From NCBI GenBank assembly GCA_034411135.1, contig DAOUMN010000061.1, forward strand, positions 1-11,024: DNA of 11,024 nucleotides, given 5' to 3'. Positions 1-7,243 of this stretch are shown in pieces. This DNA is from Bellilinea sp034411135 (GTDB lineage Bacteria > Chloroflexota > Anaerolineae > Anaerolineales > Anaerolineaceae). Positions within the stretch are counted from its first letter, which is position 1, and each line of letters starts with the position of its first letter. The notes beneath the pieces are model-generated. The model saw only the letters and a program-made list of their open reading frames with translations, searched no databases and was not told where the DNA came from. A program made the position numbers and the translations under genes.

Positions 1-998
1 CCCGGGCTGGATAGCAACAGGGTTTTTACTTTGTTGCCCAAACCAGAGAATTCCAGGTTGGTGCGCAACGAGCGGAAAGAATCGGTAATTGGAGAGAAAG
101 GCTGATCGTTGACGAAGCTAAGCGGCTCCGCATCTTTTGGAATACGGGGTATATCACCCAAGGCTGGCACTTGTAAAATGCGGGTAACCTCTTCGGAGCT
201 GTGGGTCGCTTGATCGATCCATTCTATTACATAGGCGCTGGCTGCAGCAAGGGCAAGACCAATAGCAGCGGCAATCAGAATAGTAGCACCTCGATTGGGT
301 CCGATTGGACGATTGGGAATCTCGGCTGGCTCGATGATGGTCAAGGTGTTTAGTGCGCCGCGCTGAGAACTGGATAGCAGGCGGGTATAGTTTTCCTGTA
401 AACTTGATAATTTATTTTCGAGCGCATTGATTTTTTGTTGAGTTTCAGTGATCTGGCTTGCGCTGTTTAAGTTGCCCAACTCCAATTTGAGCTTATCAAT
501 TTCCTCATTGGTGTCTGCGATGTTGGTTTCCAGTTGAGACAATTGTTGATTGATAAACGCCTGCCGTTCCTGATCTGCATCTTGCGTGCCTGAGGGTCCG
601 CGCTTGATCAATTGGTTTGCCAATTCGGCAGCCACGACTTGAGCTCGAATCGGGTCCGAGTCGGTTACAGTAATCTCGATTAATTGGGTTTCAGGAAGTG
701 CGCGGGCAACGTATTGAGGTAGCCACTTTAGGTTGAGTGCTTCCATTGCTGCCCGGCGCACCGGCTCCCGTGTAGCCATGTCTGCGTAGATGCCCGCGAG
801 TTGCTGTTCGAGGAAGAATTGCGAACTATTGGGGTTGGGGCTGGTGAGTGATTGCCCGATGATCAGGGTTGTCCGCGATTGATATAAAGGTGGTTGCCCC
901 AGGGTAATGATAAAGCTGGATGCCGCAGCAATTATGCCGGCAGCCAGTATCATCCACCACCACTTAAGAAGCGGAGCGAAATACGATTTCAAGTCCAT
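1..998 (-). CDS. Wzz/Wzc-like chain-length regulator fused to BY-family tyrosine kinase (3' end beyond window)
   Basis: Inner-membrane polysaccharide co-polymerase that sets chain length, of the type carrying its own cytoplasmic autokinase. 332 complete codons are visible. A first membrane helix lies at about residues 13-33 (starting WWWMILAAG). A periplasmic part follows, with a Gln/Leu/Glu-rich coiled coil at about 143-205. A Pro-rich segment (PAEIPNRPIGPNRG, about 222-235) comes just before the second helix (about 236-256), as in Wzz proteins. The cytoplasmic part has SFRSLRTNLEFS at about 307-318, the hallmark that precedes the kinase in Wzc/CapB fusions. The last residues are KTLLLSSPG, the strand leading into a Walker A loop, so the ATP site and the Tyr-rich tail lie outside the window. 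The ATG at 998 has a good ribosome binding site. It is the only gene here behind a real gap. A non-kinase Wzz is unlikely given RSLRTNL. Confidence 0.9.
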   Translation of the reverse strand, partial: MDLKSYFAPLLKWWWMILAAGIIAAASSFIITLGQPPLYQSRTTLIIGQSLTSPNPNSSQFFLEQQLAGIYADMATREPVRRAAMEALNLKWLPQYVARALPETQLIEITVTDSDPIRAQVVAAELANQLIKRGPSGTQDADQERQAFINQQLSQLETNIADTNEEIDKLKLELGNLNSASQITETQQKINALENKLSSLQENYTRLLSSSQRGALNTLTIIEPAEIPNRPIGPNRGATILIAAAIGLALAAASAYVIEWIDQATHSSEEVTRILQVPALGDIPRIPKDAEPLSFVNDQPFSPITDSFRSLRTNLEFSGLGNKVKTLLLSSP

Positions 999-1004
999 TG
1001 CACA

Positions 1005-1009
1005 TCCTT
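1005..1009 (-). promoter_or_regulatory. Ribosome binding site of the chain-length/kinase gene
   Basis: The minus strand reads AAGGA, then six bases, then the ATG at 998. It is a clear Shine-Dalgarno match, supports that start, and is stronger than the sites of most genes in this cluster. Confidence 0.7.
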
Positions 1010-1047
1010 AAAATAAAACCGCGCTATCCCTTCCTGATCCAATGTAG

Positions 1048-1076
1048 ATTGTAACTTGTTTTGTCTGATATATCTA
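1048..1076 (-). promoter_or_regulatory. Possible weak sigma-70-type promoter for the chain-length/kinase gene
   Basis: On the minus strand a TAGATA hexamer (1076-1071, four of six matches to TTGACA) is followed after 17 bases by TACAAT (1053-1048, five of six matches to TATAAT). It lies in the only gap over 20 bp in the window and would give a leader of roughly 40 nucleotides. The region is AT-rich, so chance matches are easy; this is a suggestion only. Confidence 0.25.
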
Positions 1077-1091
1077 TAAATAAATTTATAG
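1074..1091. repeat. 18-bp AT-rich perfect inverted repeat (7-bp arms, 4-bp centre)
   Basis: CTATAAA is followed by TAAA and then TTTATAG. It sits 10 bp after the stop of the third GT4 gene and overlaps the possible -35 box of the kinase gene. It could be an operator-like protein site or a weak RNA hairpin. The stem is nearly all A/T and no clean U-run follows it, so it does not look like an intrinsic terminator. Confidence 0.5.
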
Positions 1092-1101
1092 AAATTCTTT
1101 A

Positions 1102-2298
1102 TCATTTGTGTTCGTTGATAGCTTGAAGGTATATGCTTTCCAGCTGCTCAACAATTTTTGTCCAGGAATGGTGACTCTCGACATATTTTCTCCCGTTTTC
1201 GCCCAGAGTTTTTTGAAGATCCTTGTTTTGTAAAAGGCTAACAATGCAAGCAGCAAATTCGCGCGGGTTGTCCGCAACCAATACTTCCCTGCCGGGAGTG
1301 GCTTGTATTGCGGAAATCGCCAACGGTGATGCAACCACGGGTGTGGCGCATGCCATGGCTTCCAATACCTTGTTTTGCACCCCCGCTCCATAGGTGAGAG
1401 GAGCAACCGAAATGGTTGCTTTTTGCAACCAGGGTAAAACTTCTGGCACTGTGCCTGTCACGATAACGCGCGCATCCTGGCGGGCATTTCGAATGCGTTC
1501 GGGAGGATCCTTACCTACAATAACCAACCGGGTTTTTGGTTGTTGTGCCCATACATGGGGCATAATTTCTTCGATAAGGTAAAGTGCCATGCTAACATTG
1601 GCGTGATAACTCATTTTTCCGCTGACCAAAACGGTGTTGTCTTCCCGGACAATTTCCGGCGCTGGTTGAAAATATTCCAGATCTACGCCATTGGTGAGGA
1701 CTTCAACACGTGCTCCCGGTTCCAGATCGAGATAGGTGTTACGATCGATATGTGAAGTAACTAAAATGCGGTCAAACTCTTTTGCCAACCATTTTTCGTA
1801 ATTCTCGGTTCGGACTAATTCGAATTTGATCAAAAATCGCGCAAGGCGGTTTGGGTGTTGGCGTTGGGTTTGGCGAAACAAGTGAGTAATCGAATCGACG
1901 CTGTCCCAAATCACGGGTGTATTGGGATTGGATTGGCGCGCAGCCAATGCATAATGAACACCGCGTAAGTGTTCCACGTGCACAAGATCATAGGATTGTT
2001 GCGATAGCTGGTTTTGAATTTCACCAGCCACCTGAGGATTCCATGCATAGGCGGCTTGCAGCGGCTTCCGGCTTGGTAATGCAAAACCACCATTTAGCCA
2101 GGACTTCCAGCCTGGCAAAAAAAAGAATCTAACCTCGTCCGCATGTTCTCTTAGAACATTTAGTGCAAAAATATCCTCGTGATTACCTACACAATAAACC
2201 GTGATGTGGTGTCCACGTTTTTTTAAATAGCGGATCAGGTTATAGGGGCGTACCCGGATCAGGTTGGGAATGTACGGAACAACGAAAAGGATTTTCAT
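1102..2298 (-). CDS. GT4-family glycosyltransferase (third of three)
   Basis: Cytoplasmic GT-B retaining glycosyltransferase, 398 residues, expected to move a sugar from a nucleotide donor to the lipid-linked glycan; its sugar cannot be told from sequence. The N-terminal fold starts MKILFVVPYIP with a helix RPYNLIRYLKKRGH (17-30). The linker has LTNGVDLEYFQP (201-212). The donor domain has VIVGKDPP (258-265), VTGTVPEV (280-287) and VAPLTYGAGVQNKVLEAMACATPVV (298-322), where Glu313 is the expected donor-contacting glutamate. The first Glu of the classical EX7E pair is not present; the pattern resembles the Stp1-type sugar transferases linked to exosortase loci. The start at 2298 overlaps the GT39 stop as ATGA; an in-frame GTG at 2316 would add six residues inside that gene and is less likely. 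A T8 run lies in codons 59-61. Confidence 0.88.
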   Translation of the reverse strand: MKILFVVPYIPNLIRVRPYNLIRYLKKRGHHITVYCVGNHEDIFALNVLREHADEVRFFFLPGWKSWLNGGFALPSRKPLQAAYAWNPQVAGEIQNQLSQQSYDLVHVEHLRGVHYALAARQSNPNTPVIWDSVDSITHLFRQTQRQHPNRLARFLIKFELVRTENYEKWLAKEFDRILVTSHIDRNTYLDLEPGARVEVLTNGVDLEYFQPAPEIVREDNTVLVSGKMSYHANVSMALYLIEEIMPHVWAQQPKTRLVIVGKDPPERIRNARQDARVIVTGTVPEVLPWLQKATISVAPLTYGAGVQNKVLEAMACATPVVASPLAISAIQATPGREVLVADNPREFAACIVSLLQNKDLQKTLGENGRKYVESHHSWTKIVEQLESIYLQAINEHK

Positions 2299-3665
2299 TG
2301 CAATGCCAAAGCCCACTTTTTTTTCAAATAGGTGGGTAAGAATCGTTTTGCCAAATCAACGAATCCAAAACCGGCAAATATCAACAATACCGCATCCACG
2401 GGTAATCGGTATCGAATCAGTGTCCAGGTGAGAATATGAATGGCGCTATAGATAACGATGAACAGAAGTAACAAAAAATGCGGTGAATCAATGAAGAATT
2501 TTCGATTAGCAACTGATCGTAATGAAAGGATTACCCCATAAAGCATAAAAGGTAGGAAGATACCAAAACTGCCCACTCTTGATAAATTGCTAAGCAGAGA
2601 AGAACCAGGGGAGGGCCAAAACATGAAATAGATCGGAATGCGGCTAAGCGACAATAGGAGGTACCGACCAGGATCATCGAGGATGAATCCCAATCCGCGT
2701 TGAAGCAAAGCAGAGTCGAGCTGTGCTTCATTAAGATCTTTCAATTCTTTGGGCAATAGATCCAGATATGTGGGTTGCCCTGGAGTTAGGATGCTTTCGA
2801 AATGCGTGCCGTAAACCGGGTGGTTCGCCCAGTAAAGGGCAAAACCGGCATTGGTATTCAGTAAAACAAATTGCCCAAAGCGCTGATAGTTAAAATATGA
2901 AAATGGCAGAATTATCACTGCCAGGACAACAAGCGCAAGGCTCAGTTGGAAAACAGTCGAGGTAACCCGCTCTTTTCGATTGGCGATTAATATCCACAAG
3001 AAAAGAAAGGGTAAAAAGAGTAAAAAAACCTGGCGTAATAGCAATGTTGCGCCAATCACTACGCCCAAACTAAGCGCAGTAATGGTTGCGCGGGATCCGG
3101 TTGCTCTGGTTTGGTGCGGTGTTCCGGTTAGCGAGAATGTTAAAGTCAGCGCAGCTAAGATACCAGTGATGTAAAACGGCTCGGTCATTAAGGTGGCAGA
3201 ATAATAAATAAAGTATAGGTAAATGGAACCGAGAGCTGCAGCAACAATGCCTGTCAGAACGCCAAAAATCATTTTTCCCAGCTTATACAATAAATAGGTT
3301 TGCAGTAACCCAACCACGATTGCCTGTACTAATCGCACCATAAGAGGCTGCGGTCCCACAAAATAGTAAATACCAGCCACAAAAAGAGAATACAAATAAC
3401 TCCAGTGCGCAGTTGGTTCACCGGCAGGTGTGGCAGGCCACCAGGGTCGATCAAAAGTAAATCCATGCCCCTGGATCAGGCGAATACCGAGGGTGTGATA
3501 GGATATTTGATCGGAAACCCCCGGCATTTCATTAATCCCATTGCCGATGTAAAAGGCCGTAATGATGCGGGATAAAACTGAAAGAGTTGCGATGATGATC
3601 AGGGCTTTTTTTGCCCATTCGGGCGTGGATTGTGCTCTGATTGATGAAGAGGGTGGGTTTGTCAT
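2295..3665 (-). CDS. GT39/ArnT-like multi-pass membrane glycosyltransferase
   Basis: 456-residue polytopic inner-membrane protein of the GT-C fold (PMT_2/dolichyl-phosphate-mannose mannosyltransferase-like). Family members transfer a sugar from a polyprenyl-phosphate donor to an acceptor on the outer face of the membrane. The first helix is at about 20-40. The first outer loop contains SDQISYHTLGIRLIQGHGF (51-69), where Asp52 is in the place of the catalytic Asp of GT-C enzymes. TEPFY (161-165) and a late RYRLPVDA (418-425) are typical of the family. About ten hydrophobic helices are spread over 20-440 with a large loop at about 265-335. The ends are basic (KRFLPTYLKKKW). The start ATG overlaps the preceding stop as ATGA and lacks a Shine-Dalgarno sequence, so coupling is likely. 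Acceptor and sugar are unknown. A different polytopic GT-C branch is possible. Confidence 0.8.
   Translation of the reverse strand: MTNPPSSSIRAQSTPEWAKKALIIIATLSVLSRIITAFYIGNGINEMPGVSDQISYHTLGIRLIQGHGFTFDRPWWPATPAGEPTAHWSYLYSLFVAGIYYFVGPQPLMVRLVQAIVVGLLQTYLLYKLGKMIFGVLTGIVAAALGSIYLYFIYYSATLMTEPFYITGILAALTLTFSLTGTPHQTRATGSRATITALSLGVVIGATLLLRQVFLLFLPFLFLWILIANRKERVTSTVFQLSLALVVLAVIILPFSYFNYQRFGQFVLLNTNAGFALYWANHPVYGTHFESILTPGQPTYLDLLPKELKDLNEAQLDSALLQRGLGFILDDPGRYLLLSLSRIPIYFMFWPSPGSSLLSNLSRVGSFGIFLPFMLYGVILSLRSVANRKFFIDSPHFLLLLFIVIYSAIHILTWTLIRYRLPVDAVLLIFAGFGFVDLAKRFLPTYLKKKWALALQ
2317..2324 (-). other. A8 run forming A_AAA_AAG slippery heptamer at the GT39/GT4 junction
   Basis: GT39 codons AAA AAA AAG (2324-2316) form an A_AAA_AAG heptamer in the zero frame, 18 bases before the TGA stop. 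The -1 frame after it reads V-G-F-G-I-A straight into MKIL of the next GT4 without a stop. I see no convincing hairpin or Shine-Dalgarno stimulator, so use is unproven. Confidence 0.3.
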
Positions 3666-4888
3666 AAGGATTGATTAGAATGTTGGTAAATTAAATCAAG
3701 GCGACCGAGAATGGCTTTCCAATCGTACTGCTGTGTAACCAATCGACGTCCATAAGTGGACAGATGTTCACGCAGGGCCGGATCTCGCAGCAACCGGATT
3801 ACAGCCTGGGCAAAGGCGGATGGATCATCCTCGACTAAAACGTGTATTTCAGGCTGGGCGTCGATGCCTTCCAGTCCAACAGTGGTTGTAATCGTGGGCA
3901 TTCCCCTGGAAAATGCCTCCAGGATGCGCACACGCATACCGCCGCCTGCCAGGACTGGGACGACCATGATGGCTGCTTTTTCAAGATAGGGGACCAGATC
4001 GTCTACGTATCCGGTAATTCGAATTGCATCTGGATACAGGTTGGCAAGGTTGAAAAAATCAGCCGGTGGGTTTTTACCGATAATGGTGAGATTTGCAGAA
4101 GGGATGCTTTCTTTAACCTGAGGGAACACTTCTTTGATAAACCATCGAATACCATCGGCGTTGGGGGGATAATGAAGCGTTCCCAGCGTAAGGATTTCAT
4201 GTGATGAATTGTTCCTTTTCACTGGTGCCAGTTCTTCGGTGTCAACCGCGATTGGGATGACTTGAATTTTTTCAGCAGCAACGGGATTTGACAGTATTGA
4301 CTGCAATGCGGTTCGATCGACATCCGTTACTGTTAGGGTGTAATCAAAGTTGTTTACTAAGTTTGCTTCATAGGACTTGATCTTTTCGGTCTCCTGTTTG
4401 AGAAAAAAACTCATAATGCCTTTAGCGTTATTATGCATCCGATCAAGAAGCAACCAGGTGGCGTTGTGGGCGTCGAAAATGGTGCGGGTGTTTCGACTGA
4501 GCACGGGTTTTAGTTCGAGGATAAATTGAGCCATCGTCAGCTGGTCCACATGAATTATGTCAAAGACGCAACCTTGGATTGCCTTGCGAACGGCATTTAC
4601 CATCCCGCGCTTGTGGTCTCTTTCAACCAAAAATGGTAAACCATTGAACTGACTCTTAAAGAGTGAAATGCCATCTTGAATCCGCGACCGTCGGATTGGA
4701 ACGGCAACAACTTCGGCGCAAATGTTTTCCAACGCGGGAAGATGTCGCTTTTCTTCTTCTCGGACAAAGGTTACCAGGGTGATGCTATGCCCTTTGTCCG
4801 CCAAATACCGCAGTACGTGCCAGGTTTTGATTCGCGGACCGGCATTGGGTGGAAATGGAACAATTTGGGTTAAGAATAATACTTTCAA
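3662..4888 (-). CDS. GT4-family glycosyltransferase (second of three), TTG start
   Basis: Cytoplasmic GT-B enzyme of 408 residues. Read from the TTG at 4888, it begins MKVLFLTQIVPFPPNAGPRIKTWHVLRYLADKGH, the standard first strand, glycine/proline loop and helix of this family, so the start is set by homology even though no Shine-Dalgarno sequence precedes it; the next Met is residue 96. An N-domain segment IIHVDQ (111-116) and FDAHNATWLLLDRM (138-151) fit acceptor-side positions. The donor domain has LTLGTLHYPPNADGIRWF (233-250), TIIGKNPP (268-275) and VPVLAGGGMRVRILEAFSRGMPTI (310-333), with Glu324 in the LEA motif. The Lys usual before ILEA is Arg321. The C-terminus has VTQQYDWKAILGRL. It follows the second GT2 gene by 8 bp and overlaps GT39 by 4 bp. 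Donor sugar unknown. Confidence 0.87.
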   Translation of the reverse strand: MKVLFLTQIVPFPPNAGPRIKTWHVLRYLADKGHSITLVTFVREEEKRHLPALENICAEVVAVPIRRSRIQDGISLFKSQFNGLPFLVERDHKRGMVNAVRKAIQGCVFDIIHVDQLTMAQFILELKPVLSRNTRTIFDAHNATWLLLDRMHNNAKGIMSFFLKQETEKIKSYEANLVNNFDYTLTVTDVDRTALQSILSNPVAAEKIQVIPIAVDTEELAPVKRNNSSHEILTLGTLHYPPNADGIRWFIKEVFPQVKESIPSANLTIIGKNPPADFFNLANLYPDAIRITGYVDDLVPYLEKAAIMVVPVLAGGGMRVRILEAFSRGMPTITTTVGLEGIDAQPEIHVLVEDDPSAFAQAVIRLLRDPALREHLSTYGRRLVTQQYDWKAILGRLDLIYQHSNQSL

Positions 4889-4896
4889 GGATGTTT

Positions 4897-5826
4897 TTAG
4901 AATGAGGCTACTTCGCGCAATAATTGCGTGTAGTTATATATAACAGAAGCCTGCCCAGCGCGTTTTTGGGGAGAGATTAGCCAAAGTATTGGGGCGGCAA
5001 ATAAGCGGGTCAGCGCAGCCAGAGCAAGTATGATTTTATACAAGAAAACACCCCCTGCGCCGTGATGCTTGCGGAAATACTGAGTCTTAGACCGATATAG
5101 CTGTAAAAACATTGTTTGGGCTGATTGACGGGTGCTTTGCCCGCCGTAATGGATCACTCTAGAAGTGGGTACCCAATGCAACTGCCAGCCCGCTTTATGG
5201 AGACGGTAACACAAGTCAACTTCTTCGGAGTACATGAAAAAGCTTGCGTCCAGAAATCCGACTTGATCAATGGCGGTGCGGCGCAAAGCAAGACTGGTGC
5301 CTTGAAGCACATCCACCTGGCGGGGGGGGGTGCGTTCCCATTTTTCCTGACGGTACAATGCAAGCGGTAAAAATATATCCAGATGCAACAACCGCCAAAA
5401 TTCTCGAAATGGAGTTGGGAAAGGGAAGCAGGATGGTTGCAGAGAACGATCCGGATTCAGCAAAAGCGAACCCGCGGCAGCAGACGAAGGATGGGAATCG
5501 AGAAAACTGACCAACGCATCCAGGCTGCCGGCTTCGATCAGAGTATCTGGATTGAGCAGAAGGATATAGCGTCCATTGGTGAACGGTAGTCCTGCGTTAT
5601 TGCCGCCGGCAAAACCTAAATTTGTCTCACAGCGAACTAAGCGAACCTGTGGATACAGGGTGGCAATGGCATCTACCGATCCATCCGTGGACAGATTGTC
5701 CACGACAACCACCTCAAATTTGCAAGTGTGGGATTGCTGGAAAATGCTCGCCAGACATTTTAGAAGAAATTCACGTACATTATATGAAACTATTAAAATC
5801 GAGACATCAACAGGCTCATTATTCAT
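4897..5826 (-). CDS. GT2-family glycosyltransferase, WbbL/rhamnosyltransferase-like (second GT2)
   Basis: Cytoplasmic GT-A inverting glycosyltransferase of 309 residues. Motifs in order: VSILIVSYNVREFLLKCLASI (8-28), VVVDNLSTDGS (40-50), NLGFAGGNNAGL (69-80), LLLNPDTLIEAG (89-100, with NPD as the metal-binding motif), VDVLQGTSLALRR (171-183), FFMYSEEVDLCYRLHKAGW (196-214, with the catalytic acid region) and HYGGQST (226-232). A hydrophobic stretch at about 260-285 probably anchors the C-terminus to the membrane. This layout matches WbbL-type enzymes, many of which transfer rhamnose; the sugar here is inferred only from that. The ATG at 5826 overlaps the polymerase gene by 8 bp and has no clear Shine-Dalgarno site. 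The gene contains a run of nine C residues in codons 166-169, before the catalytic acid region, so slippage there would inactivate it. Confidence 0.9.
   Translation of the reverse strand: MNNEPVDVSILIVSYNVREFLLKCLASIFQQSHTCKFEVVVVDNLSTDGSVDAIATLYPQVRLVRCETNLGFAGGNNAGLPFTNGRYILLLNPDTLIEAGSLDALVSFLDSHPSSAAAGSLLLNPDRSLQPSCFPFPTPFREFWRLLHLDIFLPLALYRQEKWERTPPRQVDVLQGTSLALRRTAIDQVGFLDASFFMYSEEVDLCYRLHKAGWQLHWVPTSRVIHYGGQSTRQSAQTMFLQLYRSKTQYFRKHHGAGGVFLYKIILALAALTRLFAAPILWLISPQKRAGQASVIYNYTQLLREVASF
5322..5330 (-). repeat. C9 homopolymer tract inside the second GT2 gene
   Basis: Nine consecutive G on the plus strand read as ACC CCC CCC CGC (T166-P-P-R169). One added C gives a TGA at 5269-5267 after about 20 foreign residues. 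One lost C moves the frame until a TGA at 5156-5154. Both remove EEVDLCYR. It is the longest single-base run I saw in the window and the only long G/C run. Confidence 0.9.
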
Positions 5827-7243
5827 CTGTCAATTGATTATTGCTTCTCAAGCGCAAGGAAATGTCCAGGAACGCCAATCCACCCATGAAAAACCAGCCC
5901 AACGACGCGGAGCGAAATCCTTCCATGCCCACATTATAAACAAACGGGATTACCCAGTCGCCAAACATGCCGGCAACCAAGGTGCCAATGGCGCCACCGA
6001 GCACAGAATAGGTGAACGCTTTCTCGAATCCGGCTGGGCTGATTTTGCGAAGTTTCCATCCGATTCCCAAAATTTCTACCATTAACCATATAAATAAAAC
6101 CAACCCAATCAAACCAATCTGAGCGATGATATCGATGTAGTTATTGTGTGAATTGAAACTGACGGAGTATCCGAGAATACTATAAAACGGGGTAAAGAAA
6201 TAATAATTAGCAGGACCCAAGCCAAAAAGCGGGTTTAATTGGATGATTCGCCCGAGTATCTTCCAGGCTTCCAGGCGCGTCAATAGGCTGTACTCATTAT
6301 CACCACTCATGATAATCGAATTAGTTAGGTTTGATGCCAGCAAACCTACCACGCCAACAACCAAGCCAATGCTGATGGCAAGACGAGGGCGTGTGATAAG
6401 CAAAATAAAGCCGACTGCGGCAGCAGCAGGAAGCCATCCCGATGTCCAGGTTTGTTTAATGATGAATAAGTTATAAAAAATGGCTACAGCGCTCAACCCC
6501 AGCCCGATACGAATCGCTTTCGGGAGAGAAGTATTCAAATATGCCTGACCGAATGTGAGCGCCAACAACCACAGCCAAAACATACTATCGAGTACCGCGC
6601 GTTGAAAAATTCGGTTGACGTAATATCGAGAAAAAGGCAAGATGAAACCAATGTTGTAAATTGTTCCCAGGATAATAAATAACCAGACCGAATATTTGAG
6701 CCAGCGCAAACCTGAAAGACGATGAAGCGCTACCAACATCGTCAACGCAAGAAAGATAAAGAGGAATAATCCGCCCAGTTGGGCGAAGAGTGAAGCCGAA
6801 CGGGTTGGATACCAGGGTAATTGCCCAAAAAGGAATGCCAGCGTGGAAGCCAGTATGAAAAGCAGGGATGGCGTTATGATTCTGGAGGGTAGCAGGCGAA
6901 TCTGACGGTCGCGAGAGATCATCTCGAATAACCACAGCGCAACCATGACGCCCACGACCAGAATAGCGCTGTTAATACTGGTTTGAGTGCCAGTTGAAAT
7001 CCGGAAGGGAACCAGTAAACTGGCTGTTATTAGCAATGGGAAACCAGCGCCTGGCCAGCGCAATAAAATGAGGACACCAGCAAATCCGATCAGCAGGGCA
7101 ATAAATGCCAATGCCAGCATACTGCCTGTTGCCAACAGCGGCGCCAGGATAGCTACACTAATCCAAATAACCGGTATGATGATCCAGCGCATCAATGATC
7201 GGTTTTGGAGGACTGATTCGAAAAAGTGTGTCGGTTGATTCAT
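5819..7243 (-). CDS. O-antigen ligase/polymerase-like membrane protein (Wzy_C family)
   Basis: Polytopic inner-membrane protein of 474 residues with about eleven or twelve hydrophobic helices. The family joins lipid-linked glycan units at the outer face of the membrane, either polymerising them (Wzy) or ligating them to an acceptor (WaaL). The diagnostic segment is the large loop before the last helices: RLEAWKILGRIIQLNPLFGLGPANYYF (323-349), then SFNSHNNYIDIIAQIGLIGLVLF (362-384), matching the R..W, P..G.G...Y and HN.Y signatures. Helices run in dense blocks from 20 to 63, 65 to 110, 122 to 172 and 183 to 307. Its place among glycosyltransferases next to a chain-length regulator favours a polymerase role over a ligase role, but sequence alone cannot separate them. 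The ATG overlaps the preceding stop as ATGA; a weak AGGT lies upstream. Confidence 0.85.
   Translation of the reverse strand: MNQPTHFFESVLQNRSLMRWIIIPVIWISVAILAPLLATGSMLALAFIALLIGFAGVLILLRWPGAGFPLLITASLLVPFRISTGTQTSINSAILVVGVMVALWLFEMISRDRQIRLLPSRIITPSLLFILASTLAFLFGQLPWYPTRSASLFAQLGGLFLFIFLALTMLVALHRLSGLRWLKYSVWLFIILGTIYNIGFILPFSRYYVNRIFQRAVLDSMFWLWLLALTFGQAYLNTSLPKAIRIGLGLSAVAIFYNLFIIKQTWTSGWLPAAAAVGFILLITRPRLAISIGLVVGVVGLLASNLTNSIIMSGDNEYSLLTRLEAWKILGRIIQLNPLFGLGPANYYFFTPFYSILGYSVSFNSHNNYIDIIAQIGLIGLVLFIWLMVEILGIGWKLRKISPAGFEKAFTYSVLGGAIGTLVAGMFGDWVIPFVYNVGMEGFRSASLGWFFMGGLAFLDISLRLRSNNQLTDE

Noticed and set aside
1074..1091. Intrinsic terminator after the third GT4 gene
   Set aside because: The stem is almost all A/T with seven pairs and no clean U-run after it; too weak for a terminator.
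2117..2124. T8 run in codons 59-61 of the third GT4 as a second phase-variation tract
   Set aside because: A/T runs of seven or eight are frequent in this window (for example 2218-2224, 3606-3612, 4403-4409, 8471-8477), so this one does not stand out; the C9 tract does.
5576..6085. Plus-strand open frame of 169 codons
   Set aside because: It lies opposite two well-supported minus-strand genes, matches no family I recognise and has a low-complexity, shadow-like composition. The other plus-strand frames are rejected for the same reason.
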